Positions 33,578 through 41,691 of a stretch of 64,000 nucleotides of DNA are shown one piece after another. Source of the DNA: Polynucleobacter sp. GTDB lineage: Bacteria > Pseudomonadota > Gammaproteobacteria > Burkholderiales > Burkholderiaceae_D. Within the stretch, counting starts at the first letter, position 1. The number at the start of each line of letters is the position of its first letter. The stretch covers positions 1 to 64,000 of the forward strand of contig JAIPCX010000006.1 in assembly GCA_021737945.1 (NCBI GenBank), written 5' to 3'. The notes under the pieces were generated by a model. That model was not told where the DNA came from. It made no database searches and worked only from the letters and a program-made list of their open reading frames with translations. The position numbers and the translations under genes are program-made.

Positions 33578-35098
33578 ATGTTGCGCCTCTCGATATCAAA
33601 ACGCACCTCGCTGCTTTTGGCGGCAAGCGCTCTGCTGCATGTAGTGCTGTCGCTGACTCTCGAGCTATCTGCAGACGAAGCGCATTACGCCTTATATGCT
33701 CTGCACCTTGACTGGAGCTATTTCGATCACCCACCTCTAGTCGGTTGGTTGCAATGGCCCTTTTTGCAAGCCGGCGGCTCTGGCTTAGCGCTACGCATCG
33801 TCCCAATGACCTGCTGGCTGCTCACCAGCATTTTGTTGATGGCGCTATCTGATCAACTATTCCCAGACTTTACGTATACCCAAGCCCTGCGCGCCGATAT
33901 CGTGTTGTTTGGTCTCAGCCCCATGCTGCATCTGCTGGGCATTGCCTTAGTTCCAGACACCCTGCTGATGCCACTGACCTTGGCTGTCATGCTGACGACG
34001 TGGCATTTATGCAGCGCGCATGAAAATCCTCGGCTTAGTCTCTGGGTCCTACTAGGAGTTTTACTCGGACTTACCGGTTTAGCGAAATACACCGCATTCC
34101 TAAATGCTGTGGGTGTGTTGCTAGTGTTATTGCATCGCTATGGACCACGACTCATGTTGAGAGCCGGTCCATGGGTCGCTGTGCTAGTAGCTGCCATCAT
34201 CGTCGCACCTGTGTTTATCTGGAACAGCCAGCACGATTGGGTATCTTTCCACTACCAACTCAATCATGCAGCCGGCAGTAATCAGTGGCGAGCAGGTTCA
34301 TCCTTGCGCTTTTGGTGTGTTATTTGGATTGCGTTTGGTGTAGCGCTGCCCGTACTAGCTTGGGTTAGCTGGCGTGATCGGCGCGAGCTGCAACACTCGT
34401 GGCAAGGCATAGCACCAAGCCCGATCAGATTCAGCTTGTACTTCATGCTCCCAGGCCTACTGTTATGGCTATTTTTATCAGGTCGCGGTAGCACCTTGCC
34501 GCACTGGGTCACTCCCTCCGTGATGGCTGCTTTACCCATGGCAGCGGCGGGTGCTGCCATGCTGTGGAGCGAAAAATCACGTTGGCCGCGCTGGTTATCG
34601 ATTGGTTTGACGATACAAATCGCACTACTCGCGGTGATCATCACATTACTTTTTGCTGGCGGTGTGCAAAGCGAAAGTGAAGCAGATATCAACCGCCTAC
34701 CCGGTCAAACAAAGTCTGCAACCAATCCAATCGCCGACCTCTACGGCTGGTCCGCTGGCGCAAAACGCGCAATGCAATTGGCGCAACAAGAAGGTGTGCA
34801 AACGCTAGCAGTCGCCAATTGGACTTTAGCCAGCCGACTTGCTTGGTATGCTCGTCCGTTGCCCGTAAAAATACTAAAGAATAAGTTAAGCCAGTTTGAC
34901 TTATGGTTCGGCCGACCATTAGCTGGTGAGCGCATGATCGTGATCGACTGGTCTCAAATGAGTCGAAGTGCTCCAGTCGGCCCAAACCAATTCAAGCAGT
35001 GCAAAGATCTAGATACGCTGCCAGTCATCCATTTAGGACGACAGCTCTCACATTTTCATTATTGGCTTTGCGACGACTGGCAAGGTGCCAGTGAATAG
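33578..35098 (+). CDS. GT39 (ArnT/PMT-like) membrane glycosyltransferase
   Basis: A 506-residue polytopic enzyme of the GT39/PMT_2 family. The first periplasmic loop has the hallmark LSADEAHYALYA with the catalytic-type acidic pair, then WSYFDHPPLVGWLQWP. About ten hydrophobic helices follow and the last ~150 residues are periplasmic. These enzymes transfer a sugar from a polyprenyl-phosphate donor to lipid A, a glycan or a protein. It lies 12 bases after the GT2-GtrA gene, which would supply the donor. There is no evidence that the sugar is aminoarabinose, so arnT is not assigned. The operon ends at the tRNA gene. Confidence 0.88.
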   Translation: MLRLSISKRTSLLLAASALLHVVLSLTLELSADEAHYALYALHLDWSYFDHPPLVGWLQWPFLQAGGSGLALRIVPMTCWLLTSILLMALSDQLFPDFTYTQALRADIVLFGLSPMLHLLGIALVPDTLLMPLTLAVMLTTWHLCSAHENPRLSLWVLLGVLLGLTGLAKYTAFLNAVGVLLVLLHRYGPRLMLRAGPWVAVLVAAIIVAPVFIWNSQHDWVSFHYQLNHAAGSNQWRAGSSLRFWCVIWIAFGVALPVLAWVSWRDRRELQHSWQGIAPSPIRFSLYFMLPGLLLWLFLSGRGSTLPHWVTPSVMAALPMAAAGAAMLWSEKSRWPRWLSIGLTIQIALLAVIITLLFAGGVQSESEADINRLPGQTKSATNPIADLYGWSAGAKRAMQLAQQEGVQTLAVANWTLASRLAWYARPLPVKILKNKLSQFDLWFGRPLAGERMIVIDWSQMSRSAPVGPNQFKQCKDLDTLPVIHLGRQLSHFHYWLCDDWQGASE

Positions 35099-35172
35099 AC
35101 GGCCACTAAATTAGCCAAATGCACGTGACGCTTTGTTATGGAGAATCAATAATGAACCTGAACAGGTGCATT

Positions 35173-35262
35173 TGGCGGAAGCGGTGAGATTCGAACTCAC
35201 GGAAGGCTCACACCTTCGCCGGTTTTCAAGACCGGTGCCTTAAACCACTCGGCCACGCTTCC
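35173..35262 (-). tRNA. tRNA-Ser (TGA anticodon)
   Basis: A 90-nt class II tRNA on the minus strand with an encoded 3' CCA. It reads GGAAGCG at the 5' end pairing with CGCTTCC, has a D-loop GAGTGGTTTAAGGC, an anticodon loop CTTGAAA with anticodon TGA (plus-strand 35226-35228), a long variable arm typical of tRNA-Ser, and the T-loop GTTCGAATC. It decodes UCA and, by wobble, other UCN codons. Confidence 0.97.
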
Positions 35263-35289
35263 TAGGTACTAACGAGGTGAACATTATAC

Positions 35290-36513
35290 TCAATCGGGAA
35301 GAAAGATCTGCTGTAAGTCATTTAAAAAACGTCTGCCAAGCTCAGTGGGGGCGATTTTTAAGTGATCGCGGTACAGCAAGCCCTTAGCTTCGGCCTTATT
35401 CAGCGCGGATTCAACTGTTTGCAAAGTCAGGCCTGTGCGCTCGCTAAACTGCCTGACTTCAAAGCCGTCTGTCAGTCTAAGCGCGTTAATCATGAACTCA
35501 AACCCCAGATCATCACGGCTGATTTCAGCTTCTTCGTAGACTGCATGGCCACTAGTTGTTTGCTGCATGTAGCTATCCGGCTGTTTGTAGCGCGATTGTC
35601 GAATTATTCGGTGCGGGAATGAGATCTTGGAATGCGCCCCAGCGCCTATGCCTAAGTAATCGCCAAACTCCCAGTAATTAAGATTGTGTCTGGCGCGTTG
35701 ACCTGCACGTGCATAGGCGGAAATTTCATAGTTTTTGTAGCCAGCTGCAGCTGTTTTTTCAATCAGCATCTGCTGCATGGCTGCAGTTGCGTCGTCATCC
35801 GGTAAGTTGGGAGGATATTTTGCGAAGACTGTATTGGCTTCCATCGTTAAGTGATACAGAGAGAGATGATTGGTTTCAAACGATAGCGCGGTATTCAAAT
35901 CGTGCTCTGACTCTGTGAGGGTTTGCTCTGGCAGGCCATACATCAAATCAAGATTAATGTTTTCAAAACTGTTTTGTGCAATAGCGATTGCGCGCCGCGC
36001 TTCTTCAGCATCATGAATTCTGCCCAAGACTTTCAGATGTTTATCGTTAAAGCTCTGTATGCCAATGGAGAGTCGATTGATGCCGCTATTAGCAAATGAA
36101 ATAAATTTTTCTGTTTCGAAGGTCCCCGGGTTCGCTTCCATGGTGATCTCTGCGTTCGGCTCTAAAGGCAGCAAACTACGGATGTCGGACATTAACTGAT
36201 CAAGCCCCGCCGCTGACATTAAGCTAGGAGTGCCACCACCGATAAAAATACTCACAATCCTACGACCCCAAATTAAGGGGAGTGATTGTTCGAGATCGGA
36301 ACGCAAGGCGTTCAAATAGGCTTGCTCTGCTAATTCGCTACCTGCTTCATGCGAGTTGAAATCGCAATACGGACATTTACGAACGCACCACGGAAAATGC
36401 ACATACAGTGATAACGGCGGTAGCGCTGCAAGATTAAGCAAGCCCGGTTTTAAATAGCTATCCACCACGTTGCGAGGAATCGCTTGCAGACGTTCAGGGC
36501 GAATCGGAATCAT
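35290..36513 (-). CDS. hemW: HemW, radical SAM haem chaperone
   Basis: A 407-residue radical SAM protein. The cluster motif CVRKCPYC places C43, C47 and C50 on the 4Fe-4S site, followed by GGGTPSLM and NRLSIGIQSFND, typical of HemW. It was long annotated as oxygen-independent coproporphyrinogen oxidase, but HemW lacks the extra cysteine motif of HemN and is now viewed as a haem chaperone. It overlaps rdgB by four bases (ATGA) and ends the conserved kinase-PP2C-rph-rdgB-hemW run, with tRNA-Ser just downstream. Confidence 0.93.
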   Translation of the reverse strand: MIPIRPERLQAIPRNVVDSYLKPGLLNLAALPPLSLYVHFPWCVRKCPYCDFNSHEAGSELAEQAYLNALRSDLEQSLPLIWGRRIVSIFIGGGTPSLMSAAGLDQLMSDIRSLLPLEPNAEITMEANPGTFETEKFISFANSGINRLSIGIQSFNDKHLKVLGRIHDAEEARRAIAIAQNSFENINLDLMYGLPEQTLTESEHDLNTALSFETNHLSLYHLTMEANTVFAKYPPNLPDDDATAAMQQMLIEKTAAAGYKNYEISAYARAGQRARHNLNYWEFGDYLGIGAGAHSKISFPHRIIRQSRYKQPDSYMQQTTSGHAVYEEAEISRDDLGFEFMINALRLTDGFEVRQFSERTGLTLQTVESALNKAEAKGLLYRDHLKIAPTELGRRFLNDLQQIFLPD

Positions 36514-37094
36514 GCAAGCTTAGCGACTAATTGACGCAGCGCTTGCCCGCGATGTGATAGCTGATTTTTTTCAGCAGGATCAAGCTCGGCGGCGGTTTTA
36601 CCCAGACTAGCTATCCAAAAATGTGGGTCATAGCCAAAGCCATCCTGCCCGCGCGCTATTTCAATAATTTCGCCATCCCATCGACCTTCGGCAATGACCG
36701 GCTGGGGATCATCGGCACTACGGAAATAAACTAACGCGCAATAGTAGTAAGCGCTTTTATTTGATTGTGAGCGTAGTTCTACAACTAACTTAGCGTTATT
36801 TGCTTGATCAGATTTTGGCTCACCAGCAAAGCGTGCAGAGTGCACTCCAGGTGCGCCACCTAATGCAGGCACGCAGATGCCTGAATCATCGGCCAAAGCT
36901 GGCAAACCACTTTGGCGTGCAACATGACGTGCCTTGGCTAAGGCATTTTCAATGAAGGTGAAATGCGGTTCATCGGCTTCACTGATGCCGAGCTCGGTTT
37001 GATTGCACAACTCAAAACCGAGTGGCTGCAGAAAGCGACTAAATTCTGCTAGCTTGCCGAGATTGCCAGAGGCTAAAACGAGACGCTTCGTCAT
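36510..37094 (-). CDS. rdgB: RdgB/HAM1 XTP/dITP pyrophosphatase
   Basis: A 194-residue member of the HAM1 family. It opens with LVLASGNLGKLAEF, the nucleotide-binding signature, and contains ADDSGICVPALGGAPGVHSARF and GQDGFGYDPHF. It hydrolyses non-canonical purine triphosphates (dITP, XTP, ITP) to monophosphates and so keeps them out of DNA and RNA. The length is normal. It lies 52 bases downstream of rph. Confidence 0.94.
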   Translation of the reverse strand: MTKRLVLASGNLGKLAEFSRFLQPLGFELCNQTELGISEADEPHFTFIENALAKARHVARQSGLPALADDSGICVPALGGAPGVHSARFAGEPKSDQANNAKLVVELRSQSNKSAYYYCALVYFRSADDPQPVIAEGRWDGEIIEIARGQDGFGYDPHFWIASLGKTAAELDPAEKNQLSHRGQALRQLVAKLA

Positions 37095-37146
37095 ACAATT
37101 TGATTTACTGCCCCTGTGTGCTTCAAGCCGCGCATAAAGCTGAGAA

Positions 37147-37887
37147 TCACGTCGTTAATCCAAGCGCTTGCTTTTGCAGACGAAGCAACTCTGAAATGCC
37201 TGATTCAGCTAAATCGAGTAGTTGATTCATGGTTTGACGATCAAACGCATCGCCTTCAGCGGTACCTTGCACTTCAATAAAGTGTCCTGCGTAGTTCATG
37301 ACAACGTTCATATCGGTATCGCAATCAGAATCTTCTAGGTAGTCAAGATCAAGAACGGGAAGGCCTTTGTACACACCCACAGAAATCGCCGCTACAAAGT
37401 GGCGCAATGGGATGGCTTTGATGGAGCCCGCATTGAGTAATCGAGTGAATGCATCATACGAGGCCACCATCGCGCCGGTAATGGCTGCGGTGCGCGTTCC
37501 ACCATCAGCTTGCAACACATCGCAATCGATTTGCAAGGTGCGTTCGCCAAAGGCTTGTAAATCAAACGCTGCACGTAATGAGCGGCCTATCAGACGCTGA
37601 ATTTCTTGCGTGCGGCCTGACTGCTTTCCCTTCGCAGCTTCTCTATCCATGCGCGTATGAGTTGATCGGGGCAGCATGCCGTATTCAGCCGTTAACCAAC
37701 CTTTGCCCTGCCCGCGTAAAAAAGGGGGAACTTTTTCATCGACGCTAGCGGTGCACAACACACGGGTATCACCAAATTCCACCAATACGGAACCTTCCGC
37801 ATGACGGGTGAAATGACGAGTTAAGCGCACCTCGCGCAAACGGTCAGCGGGGCGACCACTAGGTCGTAATGCATTTGAATTTGACAA
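37147..37887 (-). CDS. rph: Ribonuclease PH
   Basis: A 246-residue phosphorolytic 3'-5' exoribonuclease that trims tRNA precursors. It starts with [20 protein letters not shown] and contains [35 protein letters not shown], the [15 protein letters not shown] segment, and [14 protein letters not shown], all diagnostic. The start codon is TTG at 37887 with GAGGA six bases upstream. No ATG fits the conserved N-terminus. It is 15 bases after the PP2C gene. Confidence 0.95.
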   Translation of the reverse strand: MSNSNALRPSGRPADRLREVRLTRHFTRHAEGSVLVEFGDTRVLCTASVDEKVPPFLRGQGKGWLTAEYGMLPRSTHTRMDREAAKGKQSGRTQEIQRLIGRSLRAAFDLQAFGERTLQIDCDVLQADGGTRTAAITGAMVASYDAFTRLLNAGSIKAIPLRHFVAAISVGVYKGLPVLDLDYLEDSDCDTDMNVVMNYAGHFIEVQGTAEGDAFDRQTMNQLLDLAESGISELLRLQKQALGLTT

Positions 37888-37902
37888 CGTATCCTCGAAT
37901 TT

Positions 37903-38814
37903 TTATGTTTTTTGATTGGCGGTTCGTATCTGTGCCATCGCTTGCTCAATCGCTTGCGCTCCGCTTCGATCAGCCTCCGCAACGCTAGCATCTTGTGGGG
38001 CAGGCTGAATGCTGGTGATGACTCGATCGCGCGGCAAACCCTCGGTTAAAAACGTGCCGCCACCCATCTCGTTATCCGCTCCCAGCCACGTCAGCGCCAG
38101 CGCAGTGACATTATCGCCGGTTTTGCCGCCGATTTGAACCGCACTCCTAACCATCTCCGGAACCGCTTCTTCAAGTGGCCGTGCTGAAAGCCGATACGCA
38201 AGCTCATGTTCTGGGATGCTGCCCCATAAACCATCTGAACATAACAGCAACTGATCTCCTTCTTTTAAATTCACGGCAGATGACTTGGTGATGATGGGTA
38301 AGGTCGGAGCACCGAGGCAGTTATACAGTTTGTTGCGATCGGGATGCTGCATACGTTGATGCGGTGACAAGCGCCCCATGGCCACCAATTTTTCTACATG
38401 CGAATGATCGGTGGTGCGCGACAATATACGGCCGCCACGTAGCCAATACAGACGGGAGTCGCCGCAATGCGCCCATTGTGCTTTGCCCTCTTGCACCAGA
38501 CAGGCGACGATGGTTGTGCGAGGCGTATCATCGAGTCGATTCTGCGAACGATATCGATGTAATGCTAGGTGCGAGGAATAAATTAATTCATCCAAAAAAG
38601 CTTCGGGGTCGGCTACCACCAGGCTAGCGGCTTTCTGAAATAGAGAGCCCATGGTTTGCAAAGTCAGCGTAGCCGCTAATTCACCATGCAAATGCCCGCC
38701 CATGCCATCGGCTAGTAGCAGTAGCAAGGATTCGCGCGTAAAGCAGTAACCCATACGATCTTGGTTCGTCGCACGACCACCCGCCTGACTTTGTTGATAG
38801 ATTGAGAAACGCAT
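37903..38814 (-). CDS. PP2C-type Ser/Thr phosphatase
   Basis: A 303-residue Stp1/PP2C phosphatase. Metal-binding motifs are NQDRMGY near residue 18, ADGMGGHLHG at 35-44, and GDNVTALAL near the C-terminus. HCGDSRLYWLRGG and LCSDGLWG complete the fold. I start at 38814 (MRFSIYQQ), two bases after the kinase stop. A longer frame extending to 38949 would run into the kinase gene and adds non-homologous sequence. It should reverse the phosphorylation made by the adjacent kinase. The pair sits in a conserved Burkholderiales block, and its targets are unknown. Confidence 0.9.
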   Translation of the reverse strand: MRFSIYQQSQAGGRATNQDRMGYCFTRESLLLLLADGMGGHLHGELAATLTLQTMGSLFQKAASLVVADPEAFLDELIYSSHLALHRYRSQNRLDDTPRTTIVACLVQEGKAQWAHCGDSRLYWLRGGRILSRTTDHSHVEKLVAMGRLSPHQRMQHPDRNKLYNCLGAPTLPIITKSSAVNLKEGDQLLLCSDGLWGSIPEHELAYRLSARPLEEAVPEMVRSAVQIGGKTGDNVTALALTWLGADNEMGGGTFLTEGLPRDRVITSIQPAPQDASVAEADRSGAQAIEQAMAQIRTANQKT

Positions 38815-38816
38815 CG

Positions 38817-39758
38817 TCAGTTCACCATTTTGCGTAAGCGCGACAGCAACGTGTTCGGAGCTTGAATTGAGTCGGGTAATAACCGCATGGCTTTTTGTAA
38901 TGCGAACACGCTTTGTGGACGCTGCAGTGGGTCTAGCATTAAGCTCCAACGCACCAGTTTTAATAAGTCAGGCGTGTAGATGGATTCAAGCTCAGCATAA
39001 AATTGATCCATGCGATCGTCCCGTTCGCGTTCAATCGCCGACTGTGGCGGCACACCCACCATGCAATTAAAAATCGACGCACCTATGCTGTAGATGTCGG
39101 TCCAAGGGCCGAGCTCTTTTTTAGCATGCAGCTCGGGGGCGGCAAAGCCCGGGGTATACATAGGATGAATCGTTGATAGATCGGTTTGCAGGGTTTGTCG
39201 GGCCGCACCAAAATCCAGCAATATCGGCGTGCCATCGTTACGCAAATAAATATTCGCAGGCTTGAGATCTAAATGCAGCAATTTATGGGTATGCACTTCA
39301 CGCAAGGCATCCATGATTTGCGCAAACATGCCTCGTATCGCAGATTCAGATACTAGCGGTTTATCACCCTTCTTCCGACGCCTAGCAACATGCTGTTGCA
39401 ACGAACGTCCATGCTCGTAGCTCATGACCAAATACACGGTCTCATTCGCGCGGAAAAAATTCAGCACGCGAATCACATTGGGATGAAAAATCGATGCCAG
39501 TGCACGACCTTCATCAAAAAAATACTTCAAACCTATTCGATATAAATCGCGATGCTCGCGCGCGACGACCGGTTCTAGATCACCAGGCATGCGTCGCACT
39601 AACGCGGCGGGAAGATATTCTTTGATCGCCACTTCATTGCCTTGAGCATCCTTCGCAAGATAGACAATACTGAAGCCGCCGACTGCAATCTTCTTTACAA
39701 TGCGATATCCGCTGATTTCTAGCCCGTCTGGCAGTGCGGCGTTGTGTTGAACGACCAT
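38817..39758 (-). CDS. Ser/Thr protein kinase
   Basis: A 313-residue Hanks-type kinase. It has a glycine loop IAVGGFSIVYLAK, ATP lysine K46 in VAIKEYLP, the catalytic loop HLDLKPANI (162-170, with HLD replacing the usual HRD), the DFG at 182-184, an APE-like AAPEL, and the DIYSIGASIFNCMVG helix. There is no transmembrane segment or sensor domain, so it is cytosolic. It is followed immediately by its presumed PP2C partner. The HRD-to-HLD change is tolerated in some active kinases. Activity is expected but not certain. Confidence 0.92.
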   Translation of the reverse strand: MVVQHNAALPDGLEISGYRIVKKIAVGGFSIVYLAKDAQGNEVAIKEYLPAALVRRMPGDLEPVVAREHRDLYRIGLKYFFDEGRALASIFHPNVIRVLNFFRANETVYLVMSYEHGRSLQQHVARRRKKGDKPLVSESAIRGMFAQIMDALREVHTHKLLHLDLKPANIYLRNDGTPILLDFGAARQTLQTDLSTIHPMYTPGFAAPELHAKKELGPWTDIYSIGASIFNCMVGVPPQSAIERERDDRMDQFYAELESIYTPDLLKLVRWSLMLDPLQRPQSVFALQKAMRLLPDSIQAPNTLLSRLRKMVN

Positions 39759-39849
39759 TGATCTCTTTGCGCAGTGAATTTCCCGGGTCGGAATTGTGTG
39801 GATTTATTAATGTTTTGTAAAGACAAAAGCACCTGATAGGAACCCTATT

Positions 39850-40761
39850 TTGAGTATTCGCAGCATGACAGGCTATGCAATCAGCGCCCGCGAGAGCGAT
39901 GCCGGCACGATCACCCTCGAGCTAAAAAGCGTCAACTCACGGTTTCTCGATCTTCAATTTCGCATGAATGATGATCTGCGCGCCTTAGAGCCATTGTTGC
40001 GTGAAGCCATCATGAGCAAGGTACTACGCGGCAAGGTGGAGTGCCGTTTGTCTTTTGGGCGCAAGGCTAACTCAGGCACCAGTTTGGCAATTAATGAAAC
40101 GTTGTTGTCTTCACTGGCAAAGGCTCAGCAGCAGGTATTAACCCAGTTTGACCAAGCTCGCCCACTAACGGTAAATGAATTACTGCGCTGGCCAGGTGTG
40201 CTGTCGGACAGCGAAGTCGGTGAGGATAATCTTCTGGCTGATGTCCAAGCAAATATGGCGACAGTTTTGGACGCTTTTGTCGAGTCGCGCGAGCGTGAAG
40301 GCGCCGCACTGGAAACGATGTTGCTTTCGCGTGTCTCTGATATTGAGCAAATTGTTCAACGAATTACACCACTGATTCCCAAAGCGATTGAGCAATTCCG
40401 CCAAAAAGCGATTGATCGCATGCAAGAAGCGCTGGGCATTAGCCTGGCTGAAGGCAGTCCAACAACTTCTATCAGCAAAGATGAAGTGCAAGACCGCATA
40501 CGTCAGGAAGTCACGCTGTACGGGATTCGCATGGACGTGGCAGAGGAATTGACGCGTTTGTCCGGCCACTTAACTGAGACGCGCGCTATTTTGAAAAAAG
40601 GCGGCCAAGTCGGCAAGCGTCTCGACTTTATGATGCAAGAACTTAATCGCGAAGCCAACACTCTGGGTTCGAAAGCCGCCTTAAAAGAACTCTCCGACGC
40701 CTCCATGCAAATGAAACTGCTGATTGAGCAGATGCGTGAGCAAGTACAAAATCTTGAATAA
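39850..40761 (+). CDS. yicC: YicC family endoribonuclease
   Basis: A 303-residue YicC/YloC protein. The N-terminal YicC_N domain begins SIRSMTGYAISARESDAGTITLELKSVNSRFLD. The C-terminal DUF1732 has the RLDFMMQELNREANTLGSKA segment. Recent work on the E. coli protein links it to RNA cleavage and sRNA turnover. The start codon is TTG at 39850 with AGGAA about 8 bases upstream, since the conserved Met of SMTGY is internal. It is divergent from the kinase gene by 91 bases, and gmk follows 24 bases later. Confidence 0.92.
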   Translation: MSIRSMTGYAISARESDAGTITLELKSVNSRFLDLQFRMNDDLRALEPLLREAIMSKVLRGKVECRLSFGRKANSGTSLAINETLLSSLAKAQQQVLTQFDQARPLTVNELLRWPGVLSDSEVGEDNLLADVQANMATVLDAFVESREREGAALETMLLSRVSDIEQIVQRITPLIPKAIEQFRQKAIDRMQEALGISLAEGSPTTSISKDEVQDRIRQEVTLYGIRMDVAEELTRLSGHLTETRAILKKGGQVGKRLDFMMQELNREANTLGSKAALKELSDASMQMKLLIEQMREQVQNLE

Positions 40762-40785
40762 GTCCGATGACCCATTCCGTATCTC

Positions 40786-41430
40786 ATGACTAGTTCAACC
40801 GCCTCATCCGGAAGCTTGTTCGTCATTGCCGCCCCCTCCGGTGCCGGTAAATCGTCGCTGGTGAATGCCCTGTTGCAGCGCGAACCCGCGGTTAAGCTCT
40901 CCATCTCGTGCACAACCCGAGCACCACGACCAGGCGAACAACATGGCCGTGAATATTTTTTTCTGAGCGAATCGGATTTTTTAAAGCGTCAACAAGAAGG
41001 CGAATTTCTTGAATCGGCTTCAGTGCATGGGAATTATTACGGGACATCACGCACGATGGTGTCTGAGCACACTAATGCGGGTCATGACGTGGTGCTAGAA
41101 ATTGATTGGCAAGGCGCACAGCAAATTAGAAAACACTACCCCGAATCCGTCGGTATTTTCATTCTGCCCCCATCGTTGGCGACGTTAGAAGAACGACTAC
41201 GCAAACGCGCACAAGATACTGATGAAGTCATTGCTAGACGAGTGCAAGCGGCCGGCAGCGAGATAGAGCATGCCCCTGAGTTCGAGTATGTTATTATCAA
41301 TACAGAATTTGAGTTAGCGTTGAATCAATTAATCGCTATCGTACAAGCCTCACGCTGCCGGTTCTCGCAGCAGGCCGAGCGTAATCGCTCTCTATTTGCC
41401 AATTTCGGCATTCACGTTAAACAGAATTAA
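40786..41430 (+). CDS. gmk: Guanylate kinase
   Basis: A 214-residue guanylate kinase, phosphorylating GMP to GDP with ATP. The P-loop [10 protein letters not shown] sits at the N-terminus, followed by the GMP-binding segment [21 protein letters not shown] and HGNYYGTSR, then [13 protein letters not shown]. The length is normal. It stands first in the gmk-rpoZ-spoT order, which is widespread in proteobacteria and links guanine nucleotide supply to ppGpp control. Confidence 0.96.
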   Translation: MTSSTASSGSLFVIAAPSGAGKSSLVNALLQREPAVKLSISCTTRAPRPGEQHGREYFFLSESDFLKRQQEGEFLESASVHGNYYGTSRTMVSEHTNAGHDVVLEIDWQGAQQIRKHYPESVGIFILPPSLATLEERLRKRAQDTDEVIARRVQAAGSEIEHAPEFEYVIINTEFELALNQLIAIVQASRCRFSQQAERNRSLFANFGIHVKQN

Positions 41431-41454
41431 TCTAGTCCGAACTCTGGAGACATC

Positions 41455-41658
41455 ATGGCACGTATTACTGTCGAAGACTGTTTGAAACGCATCCCTAATC
41501 GGTTTCAGCTCACGCTGGTTGCCACCTATCGTGCTCGTCAACTGCTTCAGGGTCATACCCCAAAAGTACTGTCGGACGATAAAGCCACCGTTACCGCATT
41601 GCGCGAAGTCGCTGCGGGCCTGGTCGGCATAGAAATGCTGAAAAAAGTACCCGGCTAA
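41455..41658 (+). CDS. rpoZ: RNA polymerase omega subunit
   Basis: A 67-residue omega subunit. [30 protein letters not shown] is the conserved N-terminus (shown in part). It helps assemble RNA polymerase and in proteobacteria forms part of a ppGpp-binding site, which fits its place between gmk and spoT. The start is preceded by CTGGAG. The gene is 24 bases from gmk. Confidence 0.96.
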   Translation: MARITVEDCLKRIPNRFQLTLVATYRARQLLQGHTPKVLSDDKATVTALREVAAGLVGIEMLKKVPG

Positions 41659-41691
41659 TTACGATAACCCCGTGAACACGGGTCGGCTCTG

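Noticed and set aside
37903-39758. The Ser/Thr kinase and PP2C as partners of the STAS/sigma-like proteins
   Set aside because: They are a Hanks kinase/Stp pair in a conserved housekeeping block 17 kb away, not the HATPase-type kinase and SpoIIE-type phosphatase used in partner switching.
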